This document shows, one piece after another, positions 1 to 9,128 of a stretch of 64,000 nt of DNA. The DNA is from Chitinophagales bacterium (lineage in GTDB: Bacteria; Bacteroidota; Bacteroidia; Chitinophagales; LD1). The notes beneath the pieces are model-generated. The model saw only the letters and a list, made by a program, of their open reading frames with translations. It was not told the DNA's origin and did no database searches. The DNA is taken from contig JAEUUZ010000046.1 in assembly GCA_016786765.1 (NCBI GenBank), positions 95,507-159,506 on the forward strand. The letters are read 5' to 3'. Positions within the stretch are counted from its first letter, which is position 1. Each line of letters begins with the position of its first letter. A program made the position numbers and the translations under genes.

Positions 1-696
1 GATGGCATTATTGCTGAACGTCAGGCTACCATTGAAAAATATCAAGGTCAATTAGCAGAAGCTCAACGCAAAGGTAACTTGAGCAATGCTGAAGTGAAAA
101 AGTACAAAGACTTGGTAGCACAATTGCAAGGTGAAAACGCACAATTGCAAACAAAGATCAAAGAATTATCAGATCAGAACCAAGAGTTAACAGCGAAGAA
201 CTTAGAGTTAGATAAAACATTATCGGCTGAAAAATCAACAACTGCTGCTCTTTCTGAAGATAAGAAAAATCTTTCCAAAAAAGTAGAACTCGGTTCTTTG
301 TTGCAATTGCAAAATCTTAAAGTAGAAGGTATTCACAAAAAGGGAAATGGTAAAGAAGTAGTGAAAACAAAAGCAAAAGATTGCGACTATCTAAAAATTA
401 GCTTTGCTACAGGTGAAAACAAAATCTTAGAAGCAGGAAACCTAGCTCTATATGTTCGTATCATCAATCCAAAAGGAGAAACGATCTCTGTAGGCGATCA
501 AGGTTCTGGAACATTGAAAATGGCTGATTCAGGGCAAGACGTTCAGTATTCAAAAAAAGTAGATACTGATTGGGCTCAGGCGAGCAAAAACTTAGCCATC
601 GAGTGGTCACAAAACATCAAAGATCCGGGAACTTATAAAGTAGAAGTTTACCAATCTGGCTATGTTGTGGGTAAAGGTTCAGTAGATTTGAGATAA
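1..696 (+). CDS. Coiled-coil protein with C-terminal beta domain (5' partial)
   Basis: The reading frame is open to the first base of the window, so the N-terminus is missing. The visible 231 residues start with a long heptad-rich coiled coil rich in E, K, Q and L (to about residue 115). A globular C-terminal part of about 115 residues follows, with alternating beta-type segments ending in GTYKVEVYQSGYVVGKG. Many Bacteroidota encode conserved unknown proteins of this layout. I recognise no catalytic motif. The coiled coil suggests an oligomeric envelope or structural protein, but that is inference. A strong intrinsic terminator follows the stop. Confidence 0.75.
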   Translation, partial: DGIIAERQATIEKYQGQLAEAQRKGNLSNAEVKKYKDLVAQLQGENAQLQTKIKELSDQNQELTAKNLELDKTLSAEKSTTAALSEDKKNLSKKVELGSLLQLQNLKVEGIHKKGNGKEVVKTKAKDCDYLKISFATGENKILEAGNLALYVRIINPKGETISVGDQGSGTLKMADSGQDVQYSKKVDTDWAQASKNLAIEWSQNIKDPGTYKVEVYQSGYVVGKGSVDLR

Positions 697-716
697 GACA
701 AAAATTAAAGATATAG

Positions 717-750
717 AAAGGCTGTTTTTTGAAGACAGCCTTTTTTTATT
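717..750 (+). terminator. Rho-independent terminator after the coiled-coil gene
   Basis: A 9-bp perfect stem (AAAGGCTGT / ACAGCCTTT) encloses a 9-nt loop and runs into a T tract. It lies 20 bases after the stop and separates this gene from porQ. Confidence 0.85.
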
Positions 751-784
751 GCCATATACATTCATATTTATATTTTAGAGGCAG

Positions 785-1882
785 ATGAACACAATAAAAG
801 TAAAGGCATTCCGTTTCGTACTAAATTTTTCGCTAGTGAGATATATCACCTCTTTGTTACTGATTTTCTTTGGGTCATCATCCTTTGCGCAAGTAGGTGG
901 TTCATATGCTTACTCATTTTTATCGAACGCTACTTCATCTCGGGTTACCGGCTTGGGAGGTATGAATATCACCATTTCCGATTTTGATCCCTCTGTTCAA
1001 CTTTCCAATCCTGCATTATTGAACCCAACCATGCACCGCCATATATCTGTGAGTCAGATCATTCAACCCGGTGGCATTAATTTCGGTAATGTAGCCTATG
1101 TACACGACTTTAAAAAGTATGGCACATGGGGCTTTGGTGTGCAGTATGCTGCGTACGGTAGCATCAAAACTACTGATGAAGCTTCCAATATAACAGGTGA
1201 TATGAACCCCGGGGAAGTCAACATTTACGGAGGCGGCTCTTATCGTTTCGGAAAGTTGTTTTCCGTTGGGGCGAATTTGAAAATCATTACTTCACATTTA
1301 GCACAATACACTTCAGTGGGTATGGCTGCCGATTTTGGTGCTACAGTTCGCGATCCGAAAAATATTGTTTTGTTTTCTATTGCAGCGAAAAATTTGGGCG
1401 GACAATTAAAATCGTATACTGATACCAAAGTGAAAGAACCGATTCCGTTTAATTTACAAGCCGGACTATCGTTTGGATTTAAAGAAGTGCCTATTCGCGT
1501 GCATTTCAACATGCATGATTTGACGAATTGGAATCTCCGCTATGCAAATCCGGCCGATGATGTGAATCAAAATCTGTTTCAAGATTCTTCATCCTCCAAA
1601 AAGAAATCGTATGCCGGAGATGAGTTCTTTCGTCATGTTGTGATTGGTGTAGAGGCCAATATCAAAAAGATTGTTTATATCGATTTTGCTTACAATCATC
1701 AAAACCGTATGGAGTACCGACAGGAAACCCGTAGAGGTCTAGCCGGTTTCTCCATGGGCTTAGGCGTGCATGTGAAACAATTTATGTTTCATTTTGGATT
1801 ACAAGCTAAACCACTGAAACAAACTATGGCACAATTCACGTTAAATGTGAATACTGCAGGTTTTGTGAAGAAGAAAAAGTAA
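785..1882 (+). CDS. porQ: Type IX secretion system protein PorQ
   Basis: 365 residues, with an N-terminal hydrophobic segment and a cleavage-like SSFAQ near residue 36. The mature N-terminus GGSYAYSFLSNATSSRVTGL, followed by a NPALLNP motif, matches the PorQ/PorV-like outer-membrane beta-barrel family, and the rest alternates short beta strands. In Porphyromonas, PorQ belongs to the type IX secretion apparatus or its attachment complex. The match is made by recognition of family sequence, not by a search. Several cargo proteins with type IX sorting domains are encoded elsewhere in the window, consistent with a working system. The start ATG follows an AT-rich TTTATATTTTAG stretch with no Shine-Dalgarno. 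Confidence 0.85.
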   Translation: MNTIKVKAFRFVLNFSLVRYITSLLLIFFGSSSFAQVGGSYAYSFLSNATSSRVTGLGGMNITISDFDPSVQLSNPALLNPTMHRHISVSQIIQPGGINFGNVAYVHDFKKYGTWGFGVQYAAYGSIKTTDEASNITGDMNPGEVNIYGGGSYRFGKLFSVGANLKIITSHLAQYTSVGMAADFGATVRDPKNIVLFSIAAKNLGGQLKSYTDTKVKEPIPFNLQAGLSFGFKEVPIRVHFNMHDLTNWNLRYANPADDVNQNLFQDSSSSKKKSYAGDEFFRHVVIGVEANIKKIVYIDFAYNHQNRMEYRQETRRGLAGFSMGLGVHVKQFMFHFGLQAKPLKQTMAQFTLNVNTAGFVKKKK

Positions 1883-1888
1883 GCTGAG

Positions 1889-2809
1889 TTAATTCCCTTT
1901 AAAGAAATCTACCTTTCCGTTTTGCTTAAACTGATCGGCTACAGCCGTTAGTTTTGTTTTGTTTACGCGCAACATTATAGCAGATAAAATAGTCAGAAGT
2001 GGTGATAAAATAAACACCGCTGTTGGTAATAGAAAAGAGAAAATACCAACTCTTATTTTTCGTTGCAACGATTGCGGATTGGCATTGCCAATAAATTTCG
2101 ACCAAATGCCGAAAGCCTTTTGTCCACGCTGTTCCAGCAATACCAAATTCGGTTTCACTTCAATGGCTCCTTTCTCATTTAATCGGGTTTGTAACGTATC
2201 TAAAGTACTTTGTTGAAGTGACTCGTGTACCATTTTTCCCATGTTTGCCATATTCTGAATGTCAACATCGGCAACACCAGCAGGAGGGAAAAACCAAAAT
2301 GCATCTTTCTTACCCGTAAGCATCCAACGCAAAATAGTAATTACACTTTTCACATTATCAGTTCTGTCTACTAGAGCGATATTCCCCACTAATTTTCCTT
2401 CTAAACGCAATAAATGGGTTTTCACTTTCTCTTGTGCGCCAAGCCACATGTTCCGGCAACCAATAAGTGTTACTACCGGCTTTCCTTTAAAAATTTCTTT
2501 GGCTACATCCGATTGTAGGAACGATGAAGCTGCAGGAGAAGGCGTTAGAAACCAAGGCTGGTAGGCGAATACAATCAAATCGTAATCATTTATAGTGGGT
2601 TGCGAAAAAGGCTGTAATTCAATTTTTTGTTGTGCAAATGTTTCCGGAAAGGCATTGAAAAATTGAAAGGTGGTCCATGGAAACGGAAACGGCTGCACCG
2701 GTTTTATTTGTTCAAATACGCAAGTGTCACCTTCAAAACCTTTCGCAAAAGATTGCACTATAGCATTGGCTTGTCCACTCTGCGAGTAATACAGGAAAAG
2801 AATTTTCAT
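1889..2809 (-). CDS. Flavodoxin-fold protein, NAD(P)H-dependent oxidoreductase-like
   Basis: 306 residues. The N-terminus KILFLYYSQSGQANAI has the flavodoxin phosphate-binding layout (beta strand then S/T-x-S/T-G-x-x). About 80 residues on, a strand-loop TLIGCRNMW resembles the second flavin loop. The C-terminus (about residues 250-285) carries a hydrophobic segment, probably membrane-associated. Similar Bacteroidota proteins are often labelled dialkylresorcinol condensing enzyme (DarA-like), but no DarB or flexirubin gene lies nearby, so I keep the general call. The gene is convergent with porQ, only 6 bases apart, and divergent from the metallo-hydrolase gene. Confidence 0.6.
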   Translation of the reverse strand: MKILFLYYSQSGQANAIVQSFAKGFEGDTCVFEQIKPVQPFPFPWTTFQFFNAFPETFAQQKIELQPFSQPTINDYDLIVFAYQPWFLTPSPAASSFLQSDVAKEIFKGKPVVTLIGCRNMWLGAQEKVKTHLLRLEGKLVGNIALVDRTDNVKSVITILRWMLTGKKDAFWFFPPAGVADVDIQNMANMGKMVHESLQQSTLDTLQTRLNEKGAIEVKPNLVLLEQRGQKAFGIWSKFIGNANPQSLQRKIRVGIFSFLLPTAVFILSPLLTILSAIMLRVNKTKLTAVADQFKQNGKVDFFKGN

Positions 2810-2881
2810 ACCCTAATTTGTGGTAAAAATAGCATTGCTTTACACATTTTATGCAAGTAACTTTTAATATTGTTACAAGAA

Positions 2882-3946
2882 ATGGATATGCATAAAACGT
2901 ATAAAGAACTCGACAACAGTAAGGTAACACAATACCTTACTAACCCTACTTTACCCATTATTAAAGCCAATTGGAAAGGAAATCCTATGAGTGCCAGCGG
3001 ACGATTTTTGAATCATCAATACCCCTTTGTGCCTCAGTTTGCCGATATTTTGAAATGGAAATCAAAAACTAATCCTGAATTGGCGGATAAGAAAAAAGAT
3101 TCATTTCGGGTGGATACAATAGAAACAGATGCTTTTCTTACTTCAGGAAAAGATGGGATTTGCTGGATCGGACATGCTACCTTTTTGTTTCGCGTGAAAG
3201 GAAAGTTGTTCCTCACCGATCCGGTGTTTAGCTCGCCATCACTATTGATGAAGCGTTTCTCGAAGTTGCCGTTTTCTCCGGGGCGATTAGATGATTTGGA
3301 TTATTTGCTCATTTCCCACGATCATCGCGATCATTTGGATGAAAGTAGTTTGAAGTCGGTGTTTCGAGTAGCAGATAGGGTAGAGGTCTTTACCGGCTTA
3401 CGGATTGGCAGTTTCATTCAAAACATAAAACCCACCGTTAAAGTGCAAGAAGCGGGTTGGTATCAACAATATTCCATTGGCGATGGCATTGAACTGTTTT
3501 ATTTGCCGGCAAGGCATTGGTGCAAACGTGGTCTAACCGACACCAATTACCGATTGTGGGGCTCGTTTTTGATTCGAACACCGTTACTAACAATATACTT
3601 TGGTGCCGATTCTGGTTATGGTGGGCATTTTAAAGAAATAGGTGAATTGTTTCCCAATATCGATTTTGCTTTGTTGGGGATTGGTGCATACAAACCCGAG
3701 TGGTTCATGGAAGCCAGTCACACTTCTCCTGAAAAAGCCTTACAAGCAGCTGAAGATTTAAAGTGCAAGCATTTTATTCCTATGCATTACGGCACCTTTG
3801 ATTTGGCGGATGAATCGCTAAGCGACCCCATCAGAACCGCTAAACAGCTTTTCGAACAAGGGAATTATTCGTTTCAATTGGTTGTGCCCGGTGTAGGCGA
3901 GCCGGTATATGCCGGAGAAAAAATGCCCTATCGGTATTCGTTTTAA
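2882..3946 (+). CDS. MBL-fold metal-dependent hydrolase (NAPE-PLD/UlaG-like)
   Basis: The metallo-beta-lactamase signature is complete: CWIGHATFLF, then DPVFSSPS, then the metal motif SHDHRDHLD, a later RHWCKRG histidine, GADSGYG with the bridging aspartate, and a terminal PMHYGTFDL histidine. This pattern is typical of the broad group that includes N-acyl-phosphatidylethanolamine phospholipase D and the UlaG-like lactonases. There is no signal peptide, so it is probably cytoplasmic. The substrate cannot be told from sequence. The frame also opens upstream at a TTG, but the ATG at 2882 (with a second at 2888) is more credible. Confidence 0.8.
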   Translation: MDMHKTYKELDNSKVTQYLTNPTLPIIKANWKGNPMSASGRFLNHQYPFVPQFADILKWKSKTNPELADKKKDSFRVDTIETDAFLTSGKDGICWIGHATFLFRVKGKLFLTDPVFSSPSLLMKRFSKLPFSPGRLDDLDYLLISHDHRDHLDESSLKSVFRVADRVEVFTGLRIGSFIQNIKPTVKVQEAGWYQQYSIGDGIELFYLPARHWCKRGLTDTNYRLWGSFLIRTPLLTIYFGADSGYGGHFKEIGELFPNIDFALLGIGAYKPEWFMEASHTSPEKALQAAEDLKCKHFIPMHYGTFDLADESLSDPIRTAKQLFEQGNYSFQLVVPGVGEPVYAGEKMPYRYSF

Positions 3947-4015
3947 ACGTTAAATCTTTCTTTAAAAAGGGGAAAACGTGTTACTAATTCTCGAATGGCA
4001 ATTCCGATAAATTAG

Positions 4016-4023
4016 TATTTTTG
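4016..4023 (+). promoter_or_regulatory. Candidate -7 element of the guaA promoter
   Basis: TATTTTTG fits the Bacteroidota sigma-70 -7 consensus TAnnTTTG exactly. It ends 3 bases before the guaA ATG, so the transcript would be leaderless or nearly so. I find no clear -33 TTTG at the right spacing. Confidence 0.4.
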
Positions 4024-4026
4024 CCT

Positions 4027-5568
4027 ATGCAAGAAAAAGTTTTAATCCTCGATTTTGGTTCTCAATACACACAGCTTATAGCCCGTAGAATCCGCGAATC
4101 GGAAGTGTATTGCGAAATTGTTCCCTTCAACCATATTCCTGAACTGACGCCCGACATCAAATCAATTATTTTGAGTGGTAGTCCGTTTTCGGTGAATGAA
4201 ACTGATGCGCCTGATGTAGATTTGGAGAAACTCATTAACCATGCCCCTTTGCTAGGGGTGTGTTATGGTGCGCAATTGTTGGCCAAGAAGTTTGGTGGTA
4301 CAGTAGAGAAGAGCGATAAACGCGAATACGGTCGTGCTCATTTAGATATCACGGATCGTTTGAATCCATTGTATGATAACGTTTCCAACCATTCGCAAAT
4401 ATGGATGAGTCATGGTGATACCATTCGTTCGGTGGGCGAGAAATTCTTTGTTACTGCTGCTTCCGATAGTATTCCTGTGGCATCTTTTAGCGGAAAGCCT
4501 GGAGCATTTTCAAATCCTGTACATGCGTTACAGTATCACCCGGAAGTGTTTCACTCCACAGAAGGACATAAAATTTTGAATAACTTTTTGCATGGCGTGT
4601 GCGGTTTGAAAAACGATTGGACAGCCTCTTCGTTTGTGCATGATGCGATTGAATCGATTCGCGCACAAGTAGGCGAAGACGAAGTGTTGTTGGGGCTTTC
4701 AGGAGGTGTAGATTCATCGGTACTCGCATTGTTGTTGCATAAAGCGATTGGCAAAAAGTTGGTTTGTATTTTTGTTGATAATGGTTTGTTGCGTAAAGAT
4801 GAATTCGAACAAGTGTTGACGCAATACGAGGGCATGGGATTGCGCGTAGATGGCGTTCGGGCAGGCGATTTGTTTTTGAGTGAATTGAAAGGAGTAACAG
4901 AACCCGAGAAAAAACGAAAAATCATTGGCAAGGCTTTTATTGATGTGTTTGAAGCAGAAGCGAAGAAATTCCCGGAAGTGAAATGGTTAGCGCAAGGCAC
5001 AATTTATCCGGATGTTATTGAATCGGTTTCGGTAAAAGGCCCTTCGGCTACCATCAAATCGCATCATAATGTTGGTGGATTACCCGATCGTTTGAATTTG
5101 AAAATATTGGAGCCGTTGCGTTTCTTGTTTAAAGATGAAGTGCGAAGAGTAGGAAAGGAATTGGAATTATATCCTGATATTTTGAACCGACATCCATTCC
5201 CTGGTCCTGGTTTAGCCGTGCGTATTTTAGGCGAAATTACCCCAGAGCGTGTTAAAACATTACAAGAGGCAGATGCCATTTTCATTGCCAATTTGAAGGC
5301 AAGTGGTTGGTATGATAAAACATGGCAAGCAGGCACAATTCTCACTACAGTAAATTCTGTAGGTGTGATGGGTGATGAACGTACCTACGAAAATGTAGCG
5401 GCTTTGCGAGCTGTTCATTCTACCGATGGCATGACAGCCGATTGGGTACATTTACCTTATGAACTGTTAGCTAAAATTTCGAACGAAATTATCAATCAGG
5501 TGCGTGGTATTAACCGTGTGGTATATGACATCAGCTCAAAGCCACCGGCTACAATTGAATGGGAATAG
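4027..5568 (+). CDS. guaA: GMP synthase (glutamine-hydrolysing)
   Basis: 513 residues, full length for GuaA. It converts XMP, glutamine and ATP to GMP in purine synthesis. The class I amidotransferase domain has the nucleophile in GVCYGAQ (Cys79) and the His171/Glu173 pair in QYHPEVF. The ATP-pyrophosphatase P-loop LSGGVDSS lies at about 224-231. The C-terminal dimerisation domain contains [13 protein letters not shown] and ends in the usual [12 protein letters not shown] 4027 is preferred over an in-frame TTG two codons upstream. The 3' neighbour is a repeat-rich spacer, so guaA appears to be transcribed alone. Confidence 0.98.
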   Translation: MQEKVLILDFGSQYTQLIARRIRESEVYCEIVPFNHIPELTPDIKSIILSGSPFSVNETDAPDVDLEKLINHAPLLGVCYGAQLLAKKFGGTVEKSDKREYGRAHLDITDRLNPLYDNVSNHSQIWMSHGDTIRSVGEKFFVTAASDSIPVASFSGKPGAFSNPVHALQYHPEVFHSTEGHKILNNFLHGVCGLKNDWTASSFVHDAIESIRAQVGEDEVLLGLSGGVDSSVLALLLHKAIGKKLVCIFVDNGLLRKDEFEQVLTQYEGMGLRVDGVRAGDLFLSELKGVTEPEKKRKIIGKAFIDVFEAEAKKFPEVKWLAQGTIYPDVIESVSVKGPSATIKSHHNVGGLPDRLNLKILEPLRFLFKDEVRRVGKELELYPDILNRHPFPGPGLAVRILGEITPERVKTLQEADAIFIANLKASGWYDKTWQAGTILTTVNSVGVMGDERTYENVAALRAVHSTDGMTADWVHLPYELLAKISNEIINQVRGINRVVYDISSKPPATIEWE

Positions 5569-5854
5569 AGTTCCATTTATGATTTAGGATTTTTTGATTT
5601 AAGATTTTGAGCGTTTAGGATTTAAGATGTATTGATTTTAGATTTAGCTTTAAACAATATGTGGCTAAACGATCAAATCATGTAGCTTTCTTCTTATAGC
5701 TTCACCGGCTTTTTTCTATCAGCTAAAGGCTAACAGCTAGTGGCTTCCCTTTTAATAACACAACCTGTGTTTTCTATCAGCTAATAGCTATAGGCTTCTT
5801 CAGCCCCTATTGTTGATTAGGTTTTTCTTGCTATTTTCGACCAAAATATATTGT
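5569..5854. repeat. Repeat-rich intergenic spacer between guaA and pdhB
   Basis: This 286-base gap holds two types of low-complexity sequence. Bases 5575-5650 carry repeated GATTTA-AGATTTT/GGATTT units. Bases 5690-5815 carry diverged copies of TTCTATCAGCTAA (5714-5726 and 5772-5784, 58 bases apart) followed by AGCTA/TAGGCTT variants. Similar wording (AAATCATAAA/CTTAAATC) occurs in the spacer before the 4-hydroxyphenylpyruvate dioxygenase gene at 27380-27438. I see no open frame or RNA gene here. Such drifting spacer repeats are common in this phylum. Confidence 0.55.
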
Positions 5855-6835
5855 ATGCGTAAAGTAAGATTCCGTGATGCGATTCGCGAAGCCATGAGCG
5901 AGGAAATGCGAAGAGACGAAACCGTTTTTTTGATGGGAGAGGAGGTTGCCGAATACGATGGAGCATATAAAGTAAGTCAGGGCATGTTGGCCGAATTTGG
6001 CCCGAAACGCGTGATTGATACACCTATTGCAGAGCTTGGGTTTGCAGGTATTGCAGTTGGTGCAGCGATGAACGGTGTTCGCCCCATTGTAGAATTCATG
6101 ACTTGGAATTTTGCCATTTTAGCCTTCGATCAAATCATTAACGGATCGGCAAAAATGTTGTCGATGAGTGCCGGTGAATTCGGTAACCCGATTGTATTTA
6201 GAGGTCCGCAAGGAGCAGCCGGCCAATTAGGCGCACAGCACTCGATGATGCTCACCAATATGTTGGCTTCTGTACCCGGTTTGAAAGTGATTTCACCTTC
6301 TAATGGGTATGATGCAAAGGGCTTGTTGAAAGCCGCTATTCGCGATAATGATCCGGTGATGTTCATGGAATCGGAGCAGATGTACAGCGATTTTTGCGAG
6401 TTACCGGATGAGGATTATGTCATCCCAATTGGAGTTGCAGAAGTAAAAAGACCAGGTAAAGATGTAACCATTGTTTCTTACAATAAGATGATGAAAATCG
6501 CCTTACAAGCGGCTGAAGAGTTAGCGAAAGAAGGCATTGAGGCAGAAGTGATTGATTTGCGTACCATTCGTCCATTGGATGCAGCTACCATTATCGAATC
6601 AGTTAAAAAGACGAACCGATTGGTGATTGTAGACGAATCGTGGCCATTTACTTCTATTGCTACCGAAATCACATTCCAAGTTCAACGTTATGCTTTTGAT
6701 TATTTAGATGCACCTATTCGCAGAGTTTGTGGAGCGGATGCCAGTATGCATTATGCACCAAACTTAGTAGAAGCTTATATGCCTTCTGTTGCAAAAGTTA
6801 TGGATGCGGTGAAATCAGTTACTTATGTTGGATAA
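5855..6835 (+). CDS. pdhB: Pyruvate dehydrogenase E1 component, beta subunit
   Basis: 326 residues, the usual size of a free E1-beta subunit. The N-terminus RKVRFRDAIREAMSEEMRRD and the GEEVAEYDGAYKVSQG motif are typical. The thiamine-diphosphate contact segment DTPIAELGFAGIAVGAA, the HSMMLTNMLASVPG region and a C-terminal transketolase domain (IEAEVIDLRTIRPLD) follow. With E1-alpha, E2 and E3 it forms acetyl-CoA from pyruvate. The alpha subunit is not adjacent, as in many Bacteroidota. The ATG at 5855 gives the family N-terminus; an upstream in-frame extension reads as non-coding spacer. Confidence 0.95.
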   Translation: MRKVRFRDAIREAMSEEMRRDETVFLMGEEVAEYDGAYKVSQGMLAEFGPKRVIDTPIAELGFAGIAVGAAMNGVRPIVEFMTWNFAILAFDQIINGSAKMLSMSAGEFGNPIVFRGPQGAAGQLGAQHSMMLTNMLASVPGLKVISPSNGYDAKGLLKAAIRDNDPVMFMESEQMYSDFCELPDEDYVIPIGVAEVKRPGKDVTIVSYNKMMKIALQAAEELAKEGIEAEVIDLRTIRPLDAATIIESVKKTNRLVIVDESWPFTSIATEITFQVQRYAFDYLDAPIRRVCGADASMHYAPNLVEAYMPSVAKVMDAVKSVTYVG

Positions 6836-6856
6836 ATTTTAGTTCTTCTATAAACT

Positions 6857-6890
6857 AAAAAAGGTCAGATAAATTATCTGACCTTTTTTT
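6857..6890. terminator. Bidirectional terminator between pdhB and the PPIase gene
   Basis: A long stem of AAAAGGTCAGATAA paired with TTATCTGACCTTTT has an A tract on one side and a T tract on the other, so it can serve both convergent genes. Confidence 0.9.
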
Positions 6891-6908
6891 ATTGTTTAAA
6901 GTTTGAGC

Positions 6909-8000
6909 TTATTTAACGCCCATCAACTCTACTGTAAAGATAAGTGGAGCGTTTGGCGGAATTACACCACCAGCACCTCTTTCACCGTAAGCTAAATTAG
7001 CAGGGATAATCAATTTTGCTTTACCCCCTACTTTTAACAACGCGATACCTTCGTCCCATCCTTTGATAACTTGTCCTTGTCCAAGAACGAATTCAATTGG
7101 TTGCCCTCTATCTAAAGAAGAATCGAATTTAGTGCCATTCAACAATGTACCTGTGTAATGAACAGAAACTGTTTTACCTGCAGCCGCTTGTGCGCCTGTT
7201 CCTTCTTTTTCCATTACATAATACAAACCGCTAGATGTTTTCTTTGCGCCTTTGATGGCATCGCCCATTGCTTTTTCGTTTTGCTTTCTTGCTTCTTCAG
7301 CTTTTGCTTTTGCAATTTCTTCTGCGCGAGCAAAATTAGCTACACCGTCAAATTTTTCAGCAGCTTTACCTACGCGGATAATTTTTACCGATTCCAATTT
7401 ATCGCCTTGCGCTACAGCGTTTACAATGGCTTGTCCTTCAACTACACTTCCGAAGATTGAGTGTTTCCCATCTAACCAAGGTGTAGGAACGTGTGTAATG
7501 AAAAACTGAGAACCATTTGTTCCCGGACCTGCATTTGCCATGGATAATTTACCCGGTGCATCATGTTTTAATGTAGGATCGAATTCATCCGCAAATTGAT
7601 AGCCCGGTCCACCTGAACCATTTCCTGCAGGGTCTCCACCTTGAATCATAAAGTTAGCAATAACACGATGGAAGGTTAATCCATCGTAGAATGGTTTGCC
7701 TGGGTTAACGGTTGCTTTTGGATGTTTACCTTCTGCCAAAGCAACAAAATTGCCTACGGTTACAGGTGTTTTTTCCATTTCTAATTTACATACGATTTTT
7801 CCTTTCGATGTGTTGAACTCTGCATAGAGTCCGTCTTCTTTACTCCAATTTGGATTTTCTGTTGGCATAGCTGTTGGTGTGTTTACTTGTTCAGTTGTTG
7901 TGGTTTTAGTTTCTTCTGTTGGTTGTTTAGCATTACATGACGAGAATAAACCGCCAGTAAGCACCGCAAGCATAGAGAAGGATAACGTGATTTTTCGCAT
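6909..8000 (-). CDS. Secreted dual peptidyl-prolyl isomerase: cyclophilin + FKBP lipoprotein
   Basis: 363 residues. The signal peptide ends in FSSC (Cys22), so it is probably a lipoprotein, although the -3 residue is Phe rather than the usual Leu. Residues about 57-212 are a cyclophilin domain with the catalytic [14 protein letters not shown] (Arg112, Phe117, Gln120) and LDGKHSIFG. An Ala/Lys/Glu-rich helical linker (about 222-250) leads to a C-terminal FKBP domain (about 256-363) with [16 protein letters not shown] (Tyr282, Asp293), VIKGWDEG (Trp315) and [16 protein letters not shown]. Both active sites look intact. It should catalyse proline isomerisation during folding of periplasmic or exported proteins. 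A good -33/-7 promoter lies just upstream. Confidence 0.93.
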   Translation of the reverse strand: MRKITLSFSMLAVLTGGLFSSCNAKQPTEETKTTTTEQVNTPTAMPTENPNWSKEDGLYAEFNTSKGKIVCKLEMEKTPVTVGNFVALAEGKHPKATVNPGKPFYDGLTFHRVIANFMIQGGDPAGNGSGGPGYQFADEFDPTLKHDAPGKLSMANAGPGTNGSQFFITHVPTPWLDGKHSIFGSVVEGQAIVNAVAQGDKLESVKIIRVGKAAEKFDGVANFARAEEIAKAKAEEARKQNEKAMGDAIKGAKKTSSGLYYVMEKEGTGAQAAAGKTVSVHYTGTLLNGTKFDSSLDRGQPIEFVLGQGQVIKGWDEGIALLKVGGKAKLIIPANLAYGERGAGGVIPPNAPLIFTVELMGVK

Positions 8001-8023
8001 ACTTTTTTTGTTTTTAAGTGTGG

Positions 8024-8053
8024 TAAATGTATAGATTAATTAGATATGTCAAA
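8024..8053 (-). promoter_or_regulatory. Bacteroidota-type promoter of the dual PPIase gene
   Basis: On the minus strand TTTG (8050-8053) is followed after 18 bases by TACATTTA (8024-8031), close to the TTTG-N19-TAnnTTTG consensus. The leader to the ATG would be short, under 25 bases. Confidence 0.5.
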
Positions 8054-8086
8054 CGACCAATCTTTTATTTTAAAGACATTTTGCAA

Positions 8087-9085
8087 TTACCGTACCAACA
8101 GACTTTTCAGGATATCAATTTTATGATTTGTTTCCATCCACTCTTTTTTAGGGTCGGAACCTCCCGTAATACCACAGCCGCCATAAAAAATAAGTTGCGA
8201 ACGCGTGGCCTCCATACATCTCAAATTCACATATAGCTTGGCGTTTCCGTTTTTGATTTCCCCTAGAAAACCACTATAGAAGCTGCGGTCAAAATGTTCA
8301 TTTTCCTTAATAAAATCGATAGCCGGTTGTTTTGGAAAGCCTCCTACGGCAGGTGTAGGGTGAAGCGCTAAAGCAATTTTATGCCAATGTAACTTGCGTT
8401 TTTTCTTCGCTTGAATATGCGTAAGTAAGTGATTTAATGTACCATTAGCCATAACTTTAGTCTTAAACGTTACCTTTTTAAGCTCTTTAAATGAGGCTAG
8501 GGTATCGGCAATAGAGCGAGTAACAATGGCTTGCTCTTCTTTTTCTTTTTCCGAAAAATCGATAGTGTCCTTTAAGGTGCCTGCCAAAGAATAGGTTTCG
8601 ATGGCGGCCTTGGTGGTTTGCAACAACAATTCGGGGGAAGCACAACACCAACACAATTCATTTTCAATAAAAACCAGGCAAACAAAGGCTTGTGAATAGT
8701 GCAACGCTTTTTCGAAAAAAGTTATTGGATGAAAATCTTTTGGTTTAGTTACCGTTAAGGTTCTTGCAGCAACTACTTTCGTGAATTTGTTCAGTTTGAT
8801 ACCGCGCTTTATTTTTTCAACATATTGCTTGAAATCCCGCTCTTTGGTGCTTTCTTTTTTTCCGGAGGGCAAAAGTTGCAAATCAATATTCCCCTTTTCA
8901 TCTCGAATCACATAGCGTTTCTTCCCGTCAAAGGAGTTGATAACAAAACCGTTGTCGATATCGGAAAGGTCGCTCACAGCAATGGCTTCACCACTTATTA
9001 CATTTATTTTTTTCTTGTTCGGTAGCCGATACAAGACAAGTGCATTTTTCTTTTTTGCTGCATCCGACAATTTATTTCTAGTCAT
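8087..9085 (-). CDS. menF: Isochorismate synthase (chorismate-binding enzyme)
   Basis: 332 residues from the ATG at 9085 (an in-frame TTG four codons upstream is less likely). The chorismate-binding core is clear: FTKVVAARTL with the catalytic lysine, SPELLLQTT, ETYSLAGTLKDT, LHPTPAVGGFPKQPA, and the C-terminal FYGGCGITGGSDPKKEW. This fits isochorismate synthase, the first step to menaquinone, better than anthranilate or aminodeoxychorismate synthase. The protein is short because the N-terminal part of longer MenF proteins is reduced, as in other Bacteroidota. No menD or other men gene is adjacent. Confidence 0.88.
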   Translation of the reverse strand: MTRNKLSDAAKKKNALVLYRLPNKKKINVISGEAIAVSDLSDIDNGFVINSFDGKKRYVIRDEKGNIDLQLLPSGKKESTKERDFKQYVEKIKRGIKLNKFTKVVAARTLTVTKPKDFHPITFFEKALHYSQAFVCLVFIENELCWCCASPELLLQTTKAAIETYSLAGTLKDTIDFSEKEKEEQAIVTRSIADTLASFKELKKVTFKTKVMANGTLNHLLTHIQAKKKRKLHWHKIALALHPTPAVGGFPKQPAIDFIKENEHFDRSFYSGFLGEIKNGNAKLYVNLRCMEATRSQLIFYGGCGITGGSDPKKEWMETNHKIDILKSLLVR

Positions 9086-9128
9086 AAAGTTTATCAAACA
9101 AAATATATTTTATCAACTTCGCCAACAC

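Noticed and set aside
1889..2809. Dialkylresorcinol condensing enzyme (DarA) of a flexirubin or arylpolyene cluster
   Set aside because: Only the flavodoxin fold is visible, and no DarB, acyl carrier or ketosynthase gene is near. The general fold name is safer.
4551..5451. Minus-strand frames inside guaA
   Set aside because: They overlap a complete, well-conserved GMP synthase and show no independent family motif.
5569..5854. Mobile element or integration scar between guaA and pdhB
   Set aside because: The repeats are short, diverged and lack terminal inverted repeats or target duplications. Similar spacer words occur elsewhere in the window.
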